From: Acidobacteriota bacterium
GTDB lineage: Bacteria > Acidobacteriota > Terriglobia > Terriglobales > Acidobacteriaceae
Direction: 5' to 3'
DNA length: 64,000 nt
Assembly: GCA_021792135.1 (NCBI GenBank)
Contig: JAJYVF010000003.1
Location: 124,001 to 188,000, forward strand
Of this stretch, positions 26,300-33,872 are shown piece by piece. The notes under the pieces were generated by a model. It worked only from the letters and a program-made list of their open reading frames with translations, was not told where the DNA came from and did no database searches. The translations under genes were made by a program, and so were the position numbers. How positions within the stretch are numbered: the stretch's first letter is position 1; each line of letters begins with the position of its first letter.

Positions 26300-26709
26300 C
26301 TGTTTCTCCGAGGTCACTGCCGGCCTGCTGCAGTCGTAACTGCCGCGGCCGCGGGGGAGGGAAGGCTGTGCCGCTCTGCGCCGGCATCCGTCTTCAGTGG
26401 GTTTCGTCAGTCAGGCGAAGATTGGTTCGTCCTGGTTTCAGCATCGATTCGCCAGGCTGGCATGCGCCTCCGCTGCTGTCGGCGTCTGCCGCGCATGATC
26501 CTGCGCAAAAGGTGTATGTCTGCCTGGCAGAAGTAGTCCGACACTAATGTGAGCAACCAGAGCAGTCAATCTGCCGCAGATCGAATCGGTCCCCCTCTGC
26601 CCAACTGAGTACTGAAGTGCCTTTCCCTTCTTCCGGAATTTGCGAAATCGCAATTCTTCCTGCAAACCCTCAGGTAACGGGTGTATAGCTCGGTGAAAAC
26701 TTCCCACAG
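26300..26709. promoter_or_regulatory. divergent control region of the phage block
   Basis: A 410-base gap between the leftward zinc-finger gene and the rightward repressor-like gene, with no supported gene. It holds an imperfect inverted repeat (26636-26656). A weak rightward promoter is possible, with TGCAAA at 26661, a 17-base spacer and TATAGC at 26684. I see no clear leftward promoter. Confidence 0.45.
26636..26656. promoter_or_regulatory. inverted repeat, candidate operator
   Basis: GAATTTGCG and CGCAATTC are complementary arms, with one bulged T, around AAAT. The inner 14 bases TTGCGAAATCGCAA are a perfect dyad. It lies about 55-75 bases before the XRE gene, next to its possible promoter, as expected for an autoregulatory operator. 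Confidence 0.45.
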
Positions 26710-27423
26710 ATGAAATTCCTCGAGTTACATGAGCGCCTTCGTCTGGAGACGTGGCGTCGCATCGATCAGGGAGTTCTGAGCAGTTCTCTGCTGGCGCGTC
26801 AGACGGGCCTGGCCCAGGCCCACATCTCGAACTTCCTGCACCGCCGCCGCCGTCTCAGCCTTCCTGCCCTTGATCGCATCCTGCAGGCTCAGGCGCTCAG
26901 CGTCGAGGAGCTGTCCTCCGCCCCCATCTCCGATTTGTCTCCCCCGGAGGGGAACCATCGGCAATTCATGGATATCGTCCCCATTGCGTCGCAAAGCACT
27001 GCAATGAACGCACCTCTGATCTCGGCGCGAAATGCCATCGACACGATGCAGCTGCCCTCCGGATGGCTGGCAACGTTTGCCGCCCGCCGCTCCGTCAGTC
27101 GCCGCCGATGGGAGCGCTTTGTCGGCGTGCGTGTGACCCACCTGCAGGCCCTTCCCATGGACCCGCTGCTGCGCGCGGGCTCCGTTGTGGTGCTCGATCG
27201 CCATTACAACTCGCTGGCCCCGTGGAAGCCTCCCCATCCCAACCTCTACGGAGTTCGCTCCGGCTCGCAGCTGCTGTTCCGGCATGTCGCCTTTGAGTCC
27301 AGTTGCCTGATCCTGCGCCCCCGTGCCCTCGATCATCCCGTCGATCTCATCGAGCTCGCACCGCACGAGACGCCATCCGACTTTCTGGTGGGCCGCGTCT
27401 GCCTCTGCATCTCCGAGGCCTGA
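26710..27423 (+). CDS. XRE-type regulator with a degenerate S24-like C-terminal domain
   Basis: A 237-residue protein. Residues about 10-70 form a helix-turn-helix (VLSSSLLARQTGLAQAHISNFLHRRRRLSLPALDRIL), as in phage repressors. The C-terminal region (about 150-235) follows the layout of LexA/CI S24 domains: LPMDPLLRAGSVVVLDRH, then LYGVRSGSQLLFRHVAFE, then DFLVGRVCLCI. The usual catalytic serine before M-x-P reads proline here, and the usual lysine position reads arginine, so self-cleavage seems lost. It is transcribed away from the phage genes and probably controls them. The ATG at 26710 is the first in frame. Confidence 0.65.
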   Translation: MKFLELHERLRLETWRRIDQGVLSSSLLARQTGLAQAHISNFLHRRRRLSLPALDRILQAQALSVEELSSAPISDLSPPEGNHRQFMDIVPIASQSTAMNAPLISARNAIDTMQLPSGWLATFAARRSVSRRRWERFVGVRVTHLQALPMDPLLRAGSVVVLDRHYNSLAPWKPPHPNLYGVRSGSQLLFRHVAFESSCLILRPRALDHPVDLIELAPHETPSDFLVGRVCLCISEA

Positions 27424-27481
27424 CGCTGCCGCACGATGCGCCTCCCCGGGCTTTGATAGCATCGCCCTGAGAGGTTTTTCC

Positions 27482-27700
27482 ATGGATCAGGTCCCCGCTC
27501 AGGGCTGCTGGACCCGCCGCAATGAGGACATCGCGCTCGACCTGCTGAAGTTTGTGGCTGCCACCGCCGGGGTCGGACGCCCCGGTGCACCTTCTACCGG
27601 ATTTGTTGCCACCGGCGCTCCCAAACCGGAGGATCAGGTCGCGCAGCTGCTCGAGCTCTACGGCCGCTGCCTGCGCGCCGTTGAAGGAAATTCCGAGTAG
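27482..27700 (+). CDS. small conserved-looking protein
   Basis: A 72-residue protein starting at an ATG behind GAGAGG. It reads TRRNEDIALDLLKFVAATAG near 13-32 and DQVAQLLELYGRCLRAVE near 50-67, two amphipathic helices. No motif is recognised. It could be a small protein typical of Acidobacteriota, but I cannot confirm that. It lies 58 bases after the regulator gene on the same strand and may be cotranscribed. Confidence 0.5.
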   Translation: MDQVPAQGCWTRRNEDIALDLLKFVAATAGVGRPGAPSTGFVATGAPKPEDQVAQLLELYGRCLRAVEGNSE

Positions 27701-27834
27701 CCTGCGCCGTCTCGGTACTCAGGAGTGCTGTTCTCGGCCACAGGAACGCCCCCCGGCAAAGATGCTGGCGGCTGGATTCAGGGCTGCAGCGCTCCGCCGC
27801 TGGGGCATAGTAATTGTGGAACGGATAAGTCCTT

Positions 27835-28905
27835 GTGACCCTCCCACCTCATCTCGGCGTCCTCGTCTGCGGAGCAGGCGTTTTCGGCCGCAATCACCTG
27901 CGGGTGTATCGCGAGCTGGAGCGGCACGGTCTTCCCGTCCGTCTGGCTGCGATTGTTGAGCCCGATCTCGTCCGTGCCGCCTGTGCCGCCGCCGAATGGG
28001 CTGTGCCGGTTTATTCTTCGCTCGCGGCGTGCCTGTCGGCGCGTACGGGCGGCATCGACTTCCATGCGGCTTCGGTCTGCGTTCCCACTTCCGCGCATTT
28101 TGCAGTCGCCGAAGCATTACTTGCTGCCGGCCTCGATGTTCTCGTCGAGAAGCCGATTGCCACCACGGTGGGCGAGGCGACCCGGCTCATCGAGCTGGCT
28201 TCCCAGCACCACCGGATTCTGCAAACCGGCCATTTGGAGCGGTTCAATCCAGCTGTTATTGCCATCGAACCCATCCTGACCCGCCCCATGTTCTTCGAGG
28301 CCCACCGCCTGAGCGTCTTCAGCCCTCGTTCTCTGGATGTCGATGTGGTTCTCGACCTGATGGTGCACGACCTCGACATCGTGCTCAGCCTTGCCCGCTC
28401 GTCCGTTCGCTCGCTGCATGCTGTCGGCCTGCCGATCCTTTCCAGTAAGGTCGATATTGCCAATGTGCGCATCGAATTCGAATCCGGGTGTGTGGCCAAC
28501 TTTACTGCCAGCCGCGTGAGTACAGAACGCGTGCGCAAGCTGCGGTTCTTCCAGCCGCACCAGTACGTGTCGATTGATTACGCCCGCCAGGACCTGTTCG
28601 TCATCGACGTCTCCCGCGCGGCGCAGGCCGATCCGGCGGCGCTTGCAGCCGCAGCCGCCGCAGGCCCGGTCCCGGCGGCCGGTTCCCCGGCCCTGCATAT
28701 TGAGAAGCCCCCTGTCGAGCCCGGAGAGCCGCTCCGGCTTGAGATTGAATCGTTCCTCCGGTGCGTGCGCACTCGCTCCGCACCCCGCGTTTCCGGAGAA
28801 GACGGCCGCGCAGCCCTGTCCCTTGCTCTCGATATCAACCAGGCCATCGCGGAGCACGCCCAGCGCACCGGCCTGGATCGATTCGCCAATCACTCCCTAC
28901 CCTGA
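27835..28905 (+). CDS. Gfo/Idh/MocA family NAD(P)-dependent oxidoreductase
   Basis: A 356-residue dehydrogenase. The N-terminal Rossmann fold has VLVCGAGVFGRNHLRVY (about 9-25) and the family EKP motif in VLVEKPIATT (about 102-111). The motif LQTGHLERFNPAV (about 128-140) and the later DLMVHDLDIVLSL (about 173-185) match members that oxidise nucleotide sugars, for example UDP-GlcNAc 3-dehydrogenase. That substrate is a guess. A linker near 260-290 is Ala/Pro-rich. The start is GTG at 27835. The gene converges on tgt with a 16-base overlap. Confidence 0.8.
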   Translation: MTLPPHLGVLVCGAGVFGRNHLRVYRELERHGLPVRLAAIVEPDLVRAACAAAEWAVPVYSSLAACLSARTGGIDFHAASVCVPTSAHFAVAEALLAAGLDVLVEKPIATTVGEATRLIELASQHHRILQTGHLERFNPAVIAIEPILTRPMFFEAHRLSVFSPRSLDVDVVLDLMVHDLDIVLSLARSSVRSLHAVGLPILSSKVDIANVRIEFESGCVANFTASRVSTERVRKLRFFQPHQYVSIDYARQDLFVIDVSRAAQADPAALAAAAAAGPVPAAGSPALHIEKPPVEPGEPLRLEIESFLRCVRTRSAPRVSGEDGRAALSLALDINQAIAEHAQRTGLDRFANHSLP

Positions 28906-30059
28906 GTCGCAGCGCCTGAAGACGCAATCTCCTCCCGCACCTTCCGCATCGTTGCCAGATAGAACGCCAGGTTGTGCAGCGTGTTCAGCACGCCGGCGAG
29001 CGGCTCCTGCGCCGCCATCAGATGCCGCAGATACCCTCGGCTGTACCGGCGGCAAACCATGCAGCCGCACTTCGGATCAGCGGCTCCCTCGTCCTCGGCA
29101 TACTGCCGGTTTTTGATGTTCAGCCGTCCTTCGGAGGTAAAAAGCAGTCCGTGCCGCGCGGCTCGAGTCGGCAGCACGCAGTCCATCATGTCCACGCCCA
29201 TGCGCGCGTATTCGGCAATTTCCTCCGGATATCCCACGCCCATCACGTAACGCGGCTTGTCGGCGGGCAGCAGTGGCAGCGTCGCCGCAATCATCTCGCG
29301 CGTCAGTTCCCGCGGCTCTCCCACGCTGAGCCCGCCGATGGCGTAACCGGGAAAATCCATCTCCACCAGCCGCTCCGCCGATTCGCGCCGCAGGTCCGGA
29401 AACATACCGCCCTGCACAATCCCAAACAGGCTCGGAGTCTGGCCTCTGAAAGCATGCTCACCACCGCTCTCTGATCGCTGATCGCCGACCGCTGAACCCT
29501 CCCGCTCCCACGGTACCTCGTGCTTATGCGCCTCGAAATGGTCCCGGCTCCGCTTCGCCCAGCGCAGGGTCATGTCGAGCGACTCCCGCGCCCGCGCGTA
29601 ATCCGCCGGGTATTCCGTGCATTCATCAAAGGCCATCGCGATGTCCGAGCCCAGCGCGATCTGCACGTCCATCGAGTGTTCCGGGGAGAAGAAGTGCGAG
29701 GATCCGTCGATATGAGAGCGGAACGCAACTCCTTCCTCGGTCACCTTGCGCAGTTCATTGAGGCTAAAGACCTGAAATCCGCCCGAATCGGTCAGAATCG
29801 GCCTCTGCCAGCTCATGAAACGGTGCAGTCCGCCCATGCGCCGGATCGCCTCATGCCCCGGGCGCAGATAGAGGTGATAGGTGTTGCCCAGCAAAATGCG
29901 AACGTCCAGCTCTTCGAGCAGATGCTGCGGGACCGCCTTCACCGAGCCCGCCGTTCCCACCGGCATGAAGGCCGGGGTTTCGACCACTCCGTGCGGGAGC
30001 CCCATTCCTGCCAGGCGCGCGGAGCCGCTGGTGCGATGGATCTGAAAAGTAAGAGACAC
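28890..30059 (-). CDS. tgt: queuine/preQ1 tRNA-ribosyltransferase
   Basis: Tgt exchanges guanine-34 of certain tRNAs for preQ1 in queuosine synthesis. In the 389-residue protein the catalytic base region is ILTDSGGFQVFSL (D91), the nucleophile is in MMDCVLPTRAARHG (D293), and the zinc site is KCGCMVCRRYSRGYLRH (C331, C333, C336, H346 or so). All are intact. About 30 extra residues at 178-209, including AVGDQRSESGGEHAF, break the normally tight link to LFGIVQGG. The DNA there is the AGCGATCAG-type repeat found elsewhere. The start is taken as GTG at 30059; a TTG at 30170 would add an unrelated extension. Confidence 0.93.
   Translation of the reverse strand: MSLTFQIHRTSGSARLAGMGLPHGVVETPAFMPVGTAGSVKAVPQHLLEELDVRILLGNTYHLYLRPGHEAIRRMGGLHRFMSWQRPILTDSGGFQVFSLNELRKVTEEGVAFRSHIDGSSHFFSPEHSMDVQIALGSDIAMAFDECTEYPADYARARESLDMTLRWAKRSRDHFEAHKHEVPWEREGSAVGDQRSESGGEHAFRGQTPSLFGIVQGGMFPDLRRESAERLVEMDFPGYAIGGLSVGEPRELTREMIAATLPLLPADKPRYVMGVGYPEEIAEYARMGVDMMDCVLPTRAARHGLLFTSEGRLNIKNRQYAEDEGAADPKCGCMVCRRYSRGYLRHLMAAQEPLAGVLNTLHNLAFYLATMRKVREEIASSGAATQGRE
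29465..29502. repeat. AGCGATCAG-type repeat inside tgt
   Basis: Read on the minus strand it holds TCAGCGGTCGGCGATCAGCG followed by ATCAGAGAGC, that is, tandem units of about 9-10 bases (TCAGCGGTC, GGCGATCAG, CGATCAG). The unit CAGCGATCAGA also occurs at 13568-13579. It lies within the coding frame of tgt and encodes part of the extra segment. Confidence 0.55.
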
Positions 30060-30194
30060 TCCGCTGATTGTAACCAGCGCTGCTTCCGCGATTTCTCCCG
30101 CGAGACGAGGGCAGCCAGGCGGTGAAGAGCGGGAGGCAGGGACTCGACCGCCTGAGAGAATCCTGTGCAACTCGGCTGCCGGGGCCCGATTGGC

Positions 30195-30200
30195 TAAAAT
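30195..30200 (+). promoter_or_regulatory. -10 box giving a leaderless lipA transcript
   Basis: TAAAAT is followed by 8 bases and the ATG of lipA (5 bases and a GTG in the same frame). No Shine-Dalgarno could be present in such a transcript. Confidence 0.5.
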
Positions 30201-30208
30201 AGAACGTG

Positions 30209-31126
30209 ATGGCTGGCTTACCGCTTGTTCAGATTGACCTTGCGCCGAAGCGCCCGCTTCCCAAACCGGAGTGGCTCCGGACCCGAGCCCCCATGGGCGA
30301 CAATTACCACGACCTCAGGAAGCTGGCGCGCAGTCTGAATCTGCACACGGTCTGCGAATCCGCTCAGTGCCCCAATATCGGCGAATGCTGGCACCACCGC
30401 ACGGCCACCTTCATGATGCTGGGTAATACCTGCACCCGTCGGTGCGGATTCTGCGCAGTCCCCAAGGGGCGCCCTGAGCCCATCGACTTTGACGAGCCCT
30501 GCCGTGTGGCTGAAGCGGTCGCCGCTCTGGGACTGAAGTTTGCCGTCATCACCAGCGTCAACCGCGATGACGATCTGCTCGGCGGCGCCCGCGCTTTCGT
30601 CATGGTAATCGAACAGATTCGCCGGCGGGCGCCAGGTTGCCAGGTCGAAGTGTTGATTCCGGATTTCCAGGGCAGCGAAGAGGCGATCCGGATGGTGGTC
30701 GAAGCCCGGCCGGAGATCCTCAACCACAACACCGAATCCGTCCCCCGCCTGTACCGCGCCGTTCGCTCCGGAGCCCGCTACGAGCGCACGCTGCGACTGC
30801 TGCAGTTTGCCAAAGAAATCAATCCGGCGACGGTTACGAAATCCGGAGTCATGGTCGGGCTCGGGGAAGAGATGAGCGAGTTGCTCCAGGTGTATCGTGA
30901 TCTTGCGGCCGTGGGTGTCGACGTCCTCACCATCGGCCAGTATCTGCGTCCTTCAAAAGACCATCTGCCCATTGCCCGTTACTACAGGCCCGAAGAGTTT
31001 GCCCTCATGAAGCAGGAGGCCCTGCGCATGGGTTTCCGCCACGTCGAGTCCGGCCCGCTGGTGCGGTCCTCGTATCACGCGCACGAACAGGCAGACGCCA
31101 GCAGCGTGCAGCAGCAGGTGATGTAG
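30209..31126 (+). CDS. lipA: lipoyl synthase
   Basis: LipA is a radical SAM enzyme that inserts two sulfurs into octanoyl groups placed by LipB, making lipoyl domains. The 305-residue protein has both iron-sulfur motifs: the auxiliary cluster CESAQCPNIGEC (C49, C54, C60) and the radical SAM cluster CTRRCGFC (C75, C79, C82). The C-terminal RSSYHA supplies the serine ligand of the auxiliary cluster. All are intact. The ATG at 30209 is used; a GTG one codon earlier is possible. It is divergent from tgt, 25 kb from lipB, and 56 bases upstream of frr. Confidence 0.96.
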   Translation: MAGLPLVQIDLAPKRPLPKPEWLRTRAPMGDNYHDLRKLARSLNLHTVCESAQCPNIGECWHHRTATFMMLGNTCTRRCGFCAVPKGRPEPIDFDEPCRVAEAVAALGLKFAVITSVNRDDDLLGGARAFVMVIEQIRRRAPGCQVEVLIPDFQGSEEAIRMVVEARPEILNHNTESVPRLYRAVRSGARYERTLRLLQFAKEINPATVTKSGVMVGLGEEMSELLQVYRDLAAVGVDVLTIGQYLRPSKDHLPIARYYRPEEFALMKQEALRMGFRHVESGPLVRSSYHAHEQADASSVQQQVM

Positions 31127-31140
31127 TCTTCATCAGCGCG

Positions 31141-31146
31141 TAAAAT
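31141..31146 (+). promoter_or_regulatory. -10 box upstream of frr
   Basis: TAAAAT about 35 bases before the frr start, giving a short leader that contains GGAAGGAAG. Confidence 0.35.
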
Positions 31147-31181
31147 ACCTGTTTTGAGGCGATTCAGGAAGGAAGACGATT

Positions 31182-31769
31182 ATGGCACCATCCGTCATGG
31201 CAGGCATCCCCGCACTCAAAGAAACCCACGCGCAGCTTCGTTCGCGCATGGATAAGGCGGTGCAGGATTTCCAGACGAACCTGGCCTCGATCCGCACCGG
31301 GCGCGCTTCCATCCACATGCTCGACCAGGTAAAGGTGGAGTACTACGGGACCGATACGCCTCTGAATCAGGTGGCTCAGATCACCACGCCGGACGCCAAT
31401 ATGATCGTGGTCCAGCCCTGGGATGCGAGCCTGATCGGAGCCATCGAGAAGGCGCTGCGCACCTCGGACCTCGGTTTCAATCCGCAGAATGATGGGAAGC
31501 TGGTGCGTGTTCCCGTACCGCCTATGACCGAGGAACGTCGCCGCGAAGTGGTCCGGCATCTCCATCGAGTTCTCGAGGATCACCGCACAGCGGTTCGCAA
31601 CATTCGCCGCGACGGCAACGAGTTACTGAAGAAGGCCGCAAAGGATAAGAAGATCTCCGAAGACGAAGAGAAGCGCTCCCTCGATGAGATCCAGAAGCTG
31701 ACCGACGAGGAGATTAAGCGCATGGAGGATATGGCCCGCCGGAAGGAAACAGAAGTGATGCAGGTTTGA
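31182..31769 (+). CDS. frr: ribosome recycling factor
   Basis: RRF works with EF-G to split post-termination ribosomes. The 195-residue protein shows the family pattern: FQTNLASIRTGRAS near the N-terminus, KVEYYGTDTPLNQVAQITTPDAN, DLGFNPQNDGKLVRVPVPPMTEERR, and the C-terminal helix with EIKRMEDMARRKETEVMQV. The length is about ten residues over the usual 185 because of the N-terminus; an ATG at 31197 would give the standard start. The ATG at 31182 is supported by GGAAG. It is not next to rpsB-tsf-pyrH here, unlike in many bacteria. Confidence 0.95.
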   Translation: MAPSVMAGIPALKETHAQLRSRMDKAVQDFQTNLASIRTGRASIHMLDQVKVEYYGTDTPLNQVAQITTPDANMIVVQPWDASLIGAIEKALRTSDLGFNPQNDGKLVRVPVPPMTEERRREVVRHLHRVLEDHRTAVRNIRRDGNELLKKAAKDKKISEDEEKRSLDEIQKLTDEEIKRMEDMARRKETEVMQV

Positions 31770-31793
31770 TTGCGCTTTCAGCCCGAACTGAGA

Positions 31794-31820
31794 GGCCCGC
31801 CGGCATCGGCGGGCCTGCTT
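31794..31820. terminator. GC-rich hairpin between convergent genes
   Basis: GGCCCGCCG-GCAT-CGGCGGGCC, a perfect 9-bp stem, follows frr. The bases after it (TGCTTGCC) are a poor U tract, so it may act with rho or as a processing signal. Confidence 0.5.
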
Positions 31821-31838
31821 GCCTGCTGATCGATTCGG

Positions 31839-32453
31839 TTAGCTCTGCTGCTGGTGGTCCCATGCTCTGGGAGCGATACCGATCTGGAAGAAGGTACCTT
31901 CCACCAGTGAAAAGTCCCCCTTCTTTCTCGTAAACGTACCGGAGTTATGAGAATGAACCGCGCTCCTCATGGCGACATGGCTGAGCAGCCCCGGTTCCTG
32001 CACCACCTGCTCCTGGCTGCTTATATGTCGGGGAGCAGGACCCATCGTCTGGTCGCCGTACTCGGCCAGCGCGTGCTCGTCGGCCGGGTATGCGCCCAGG
32101 ATTACCACCTTGACCGGAACTTCCTTACCGTCCTTGAGCCGCGCCTCGTGGAAGGCGATGGTAATGGAGGACGGACCTCCATTGCGGGAAGCTCCAGCGC
32201 GCACAACTTTGCCAACAAGCTCGGTATCCTTCGGCAGGTCGACGCCTTCCGGTGTTCTCGCCGCATGGTCAAGCTTCGCAACCACTACTTCGCCCGGCAT
32301 GGCCGTTTTTGAGTTGATCGTGTGTTCCAGTCTCGCGTTAACGCCGATCAGATCGTATTTCTTCTGCTGTTGGGCAAGAAGAGATCCGGCGAACAGGAAC
32401 GATGCTGTAGCTATTCCCACAGACATGGCTCTGAAGGATGCTGCAAACCGCAT
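31839..32453 (-). CDS. exported protein of unknown family (paralogue A)
   Basis: A 204-residue protein starting at an ATG at 32453 behind AAGGAGA. Residues 1-28 are a Sec signal peptide (MRFAASFRAMSVGIATASFLFAGSLLAQ). The mature part has GVNARLEHTINSKTAMPGEVVVAKLDHA, then GVDLPKDTELVGKV and EARLKDGKEVPVKVVILGAYP. The order of a variable hairpin followed by LPxxTELxGKV resembles the beta-barrel of VirB10/TrbI proteins, but no transmembrane anchor or system partner is present. It is a clear homologue of the next gene at 32813, which has the same segments. Function unknown; periplasmic or surface location is likely. Confidence 0.75.
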   Translation of the reverse strand: MRFAASFRAMSVGIATASFLFAGSLLAQQQKKYDLIGVNARLEHTINSKTAMPGEVVVAKLDHAARTPEGVDLPKDTELVGKVVRAGASRNGGPSSITIAFHEARLKDGKEVPVKVVILGAYPADEHALAEYGDQTMGPAPRHISSQEQVVQEPGLLSHVAMRSAVHSHNSGTFTRKKGDFSLVEGTFFQIGIAPRAWDHQQQS

Positions 32454-32762
32454 AAGAAAATCTCCTTTCGCGGAAGGACCTGGCACGGAACAGGATGGGC
32501 GGCCGCAGATCGAGCGAGCCACGTGATCCGATGCGCCCCTCTCGGCGCAGGCAGGCTGAGGAGGCGCGATTCCCTCCACTTAGTTTCGACGCTGGTTCGG
32601 GAAATAGGTTGTAGGAAATATGTCAAGAAAGTTAACCCCAGCCTGGCCAGCGGGTTGAATCAGCGAAGGGCTTGTCTCAGGCCCGGGGGAGGGACTTCCT
32701 TTACCGCGAGGTCCGGCTAACTTGCTTCGTCCTGTCTTCCAGACGAATATTACCCAGAGACA

Positions 32763-32790
32763 GAAATGCCGCCCGGCAGGGCGGCATTTC
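32763..32790. terminator. hairpin terminator after the second exported paralogue
   Basis: GAAATGCCGCCC and GGGCGGCATTTC form a perfect 12-bp stem with loop GGCA. On the minus strand it follows the gene at 32813-33430 and the stem itself supplies the TTTC end. It is symmetric and could act in both directions. Confidence 0.65.
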
Positions 32791-32812
32791 TTCCAGGGCC
32801 CTGGATCCACTG

Positions 32813-33430
32813 TTACATCGCCTGGTCATTCTGTGTCCTGTCAATTATTGCAGGGCCGACCCCGACCTGGAGATAAGTTCCCCTGGCCAGCTTGATATTC
32901 CCTGCCTTTCTGCGGAAGGTTCCAGAGTTATGGCTCTGCACGGCGCTGGTCATCGAGATGTGGCTGAGCAGGCCGGCTTCCTGGTCCACCCGCTGCTCTG
33001 GACTGACATGGCGGGGCGCCGGGCCGAGCAGATCATCTCCTGGATACAAAGAGTCTGCCGACTCCTGCCCCGGCGGATAAGCTCCCAGAATCGTTACTTT
33101 GACTGGAATCTCCTTGCCATCTTTCAGCTGAGCTTTGTCGAAAAGCAGGCTGAAGCTGGCTGGGCCGCCATTTTGCGAGGCCTGGACGTGGCTAACCTTA
33201 CCCAGCAGTTCGGTTCCCCTGGGCAGATCGATGCCGTCGCTGGTCTTCGCGGCACGGTCAAGTTTCGCCGCAACTATCTGGCCCTGCGTAGCTGATTTGG
33301 TCGTGAGCTGCTGGTCGAGCCTGACATTCACGCCAACCATATCCGACTGAGCGAAGGCTGCCCCGGCGAACAGAAACGAGACGGTCGCCAGGCAAAGCGA
33401 GAAGTTTTTCAAAGACGATGCAAGTCGCAT
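32813..33430 (-). CDS. exported protein of unknown family (paralogue B)
   Basis: A 205-residue protein with a signal peptide (MRLASSLKNFSLCLATVSFLFAGAAFAQ). It shares with paralogue A the segments GVNVRLDQ, VAAKLDRAAKT, LPRGTELLGKV, AQLKDGKEIPVKVTILGAYPP, MGPAPRH/LGPAPRH and AVQSHNSGTF, in the same order. A 359-base gap with the 12-bp hairpin separates the two, so they are separate transcripts. The ATG at 33430 follows a GGGGA. As in A, no enzymatic motif is visible. The pair looks like an ancient tandem duplication kept in both copies. Confidence 0.75.
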   Translation of the reverse strand: MRLASSLKNFSLCLATVSFLFAGAAFAQSDMVGVNVRLDQQLTTKSATQGQIVAAKLDRAAKTSDGIDLPRGTELLGKVSHVQASQNGGPASFSLLFDKAQLKDGKEIPVKVTILGAYPPGQESADSLYPGDDLLGPAPRHVSPEQRVDQEAGLLSHISMTSAVQSHNSGTFRRKAGNIKLARGTYLQVGVGPAIIDRTQNDQAM

Positions 33431-33872
33431 AGATTAATCCCCTGCTGATAAGTTATTTGCGCCACTTACAGCGCAGCATGATAGCGATGCCCATCGCTGA
33501 AACTGCGTATCGGGCCACATCTGCGCATGCAGAGGACCAGCATACGTGGACAAGGGAGGGGCTCCCGCCGACCGGGCACTTGCTCCTCAACTTACCTCTG
33601 CTCAGTTCGACGCATCCCAGAGGTCAATGGATCCTGCAATAGGGAAAAACTTCAGAGATTGACCTGCGGCAGGATTCTGGGGCTCAACTGCAGGGATTGT
33701 GAGTAAGTCGGTTCGTTCATATGGTCGACCGATAACCGGGGGAATCTCATCAGGGAGCACAGGAGAGAGATCCATGCAAGCCCTGCTTAGGCCGAGCGGT
33801 CAGGGATGCAGTCCGGAGCCCTGCACCGGAAAGGTCTGCTCAGCAGCCAGGTGACTTGTGGATGATGAACAG
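33431..33872. other. 442-base region without a supported gene
   Basis: Between the exported paralogue B and a small leftward gene. One 26-codon frame (33774-33854, MQALLRPSGQG...) follows AGGAGAG but is too short to support. I see no hairpin with a U tract and no repeat. Confidence 0.5.

Noticed and set aside
26438-26707. An 89-codon leftward frame with a GTG start opposite the XRE gene
   Set aside because: It covers the control region, has no Shine-Dalgarno, and its last third reads like non-coding sequence. A Cro-like gene here is possible but not supported.
33774-33854. A 26-codon Cys-containing frame after AGGAGAG
   Set aside because: Too short and without a family match to call, despite the good ribosome site.
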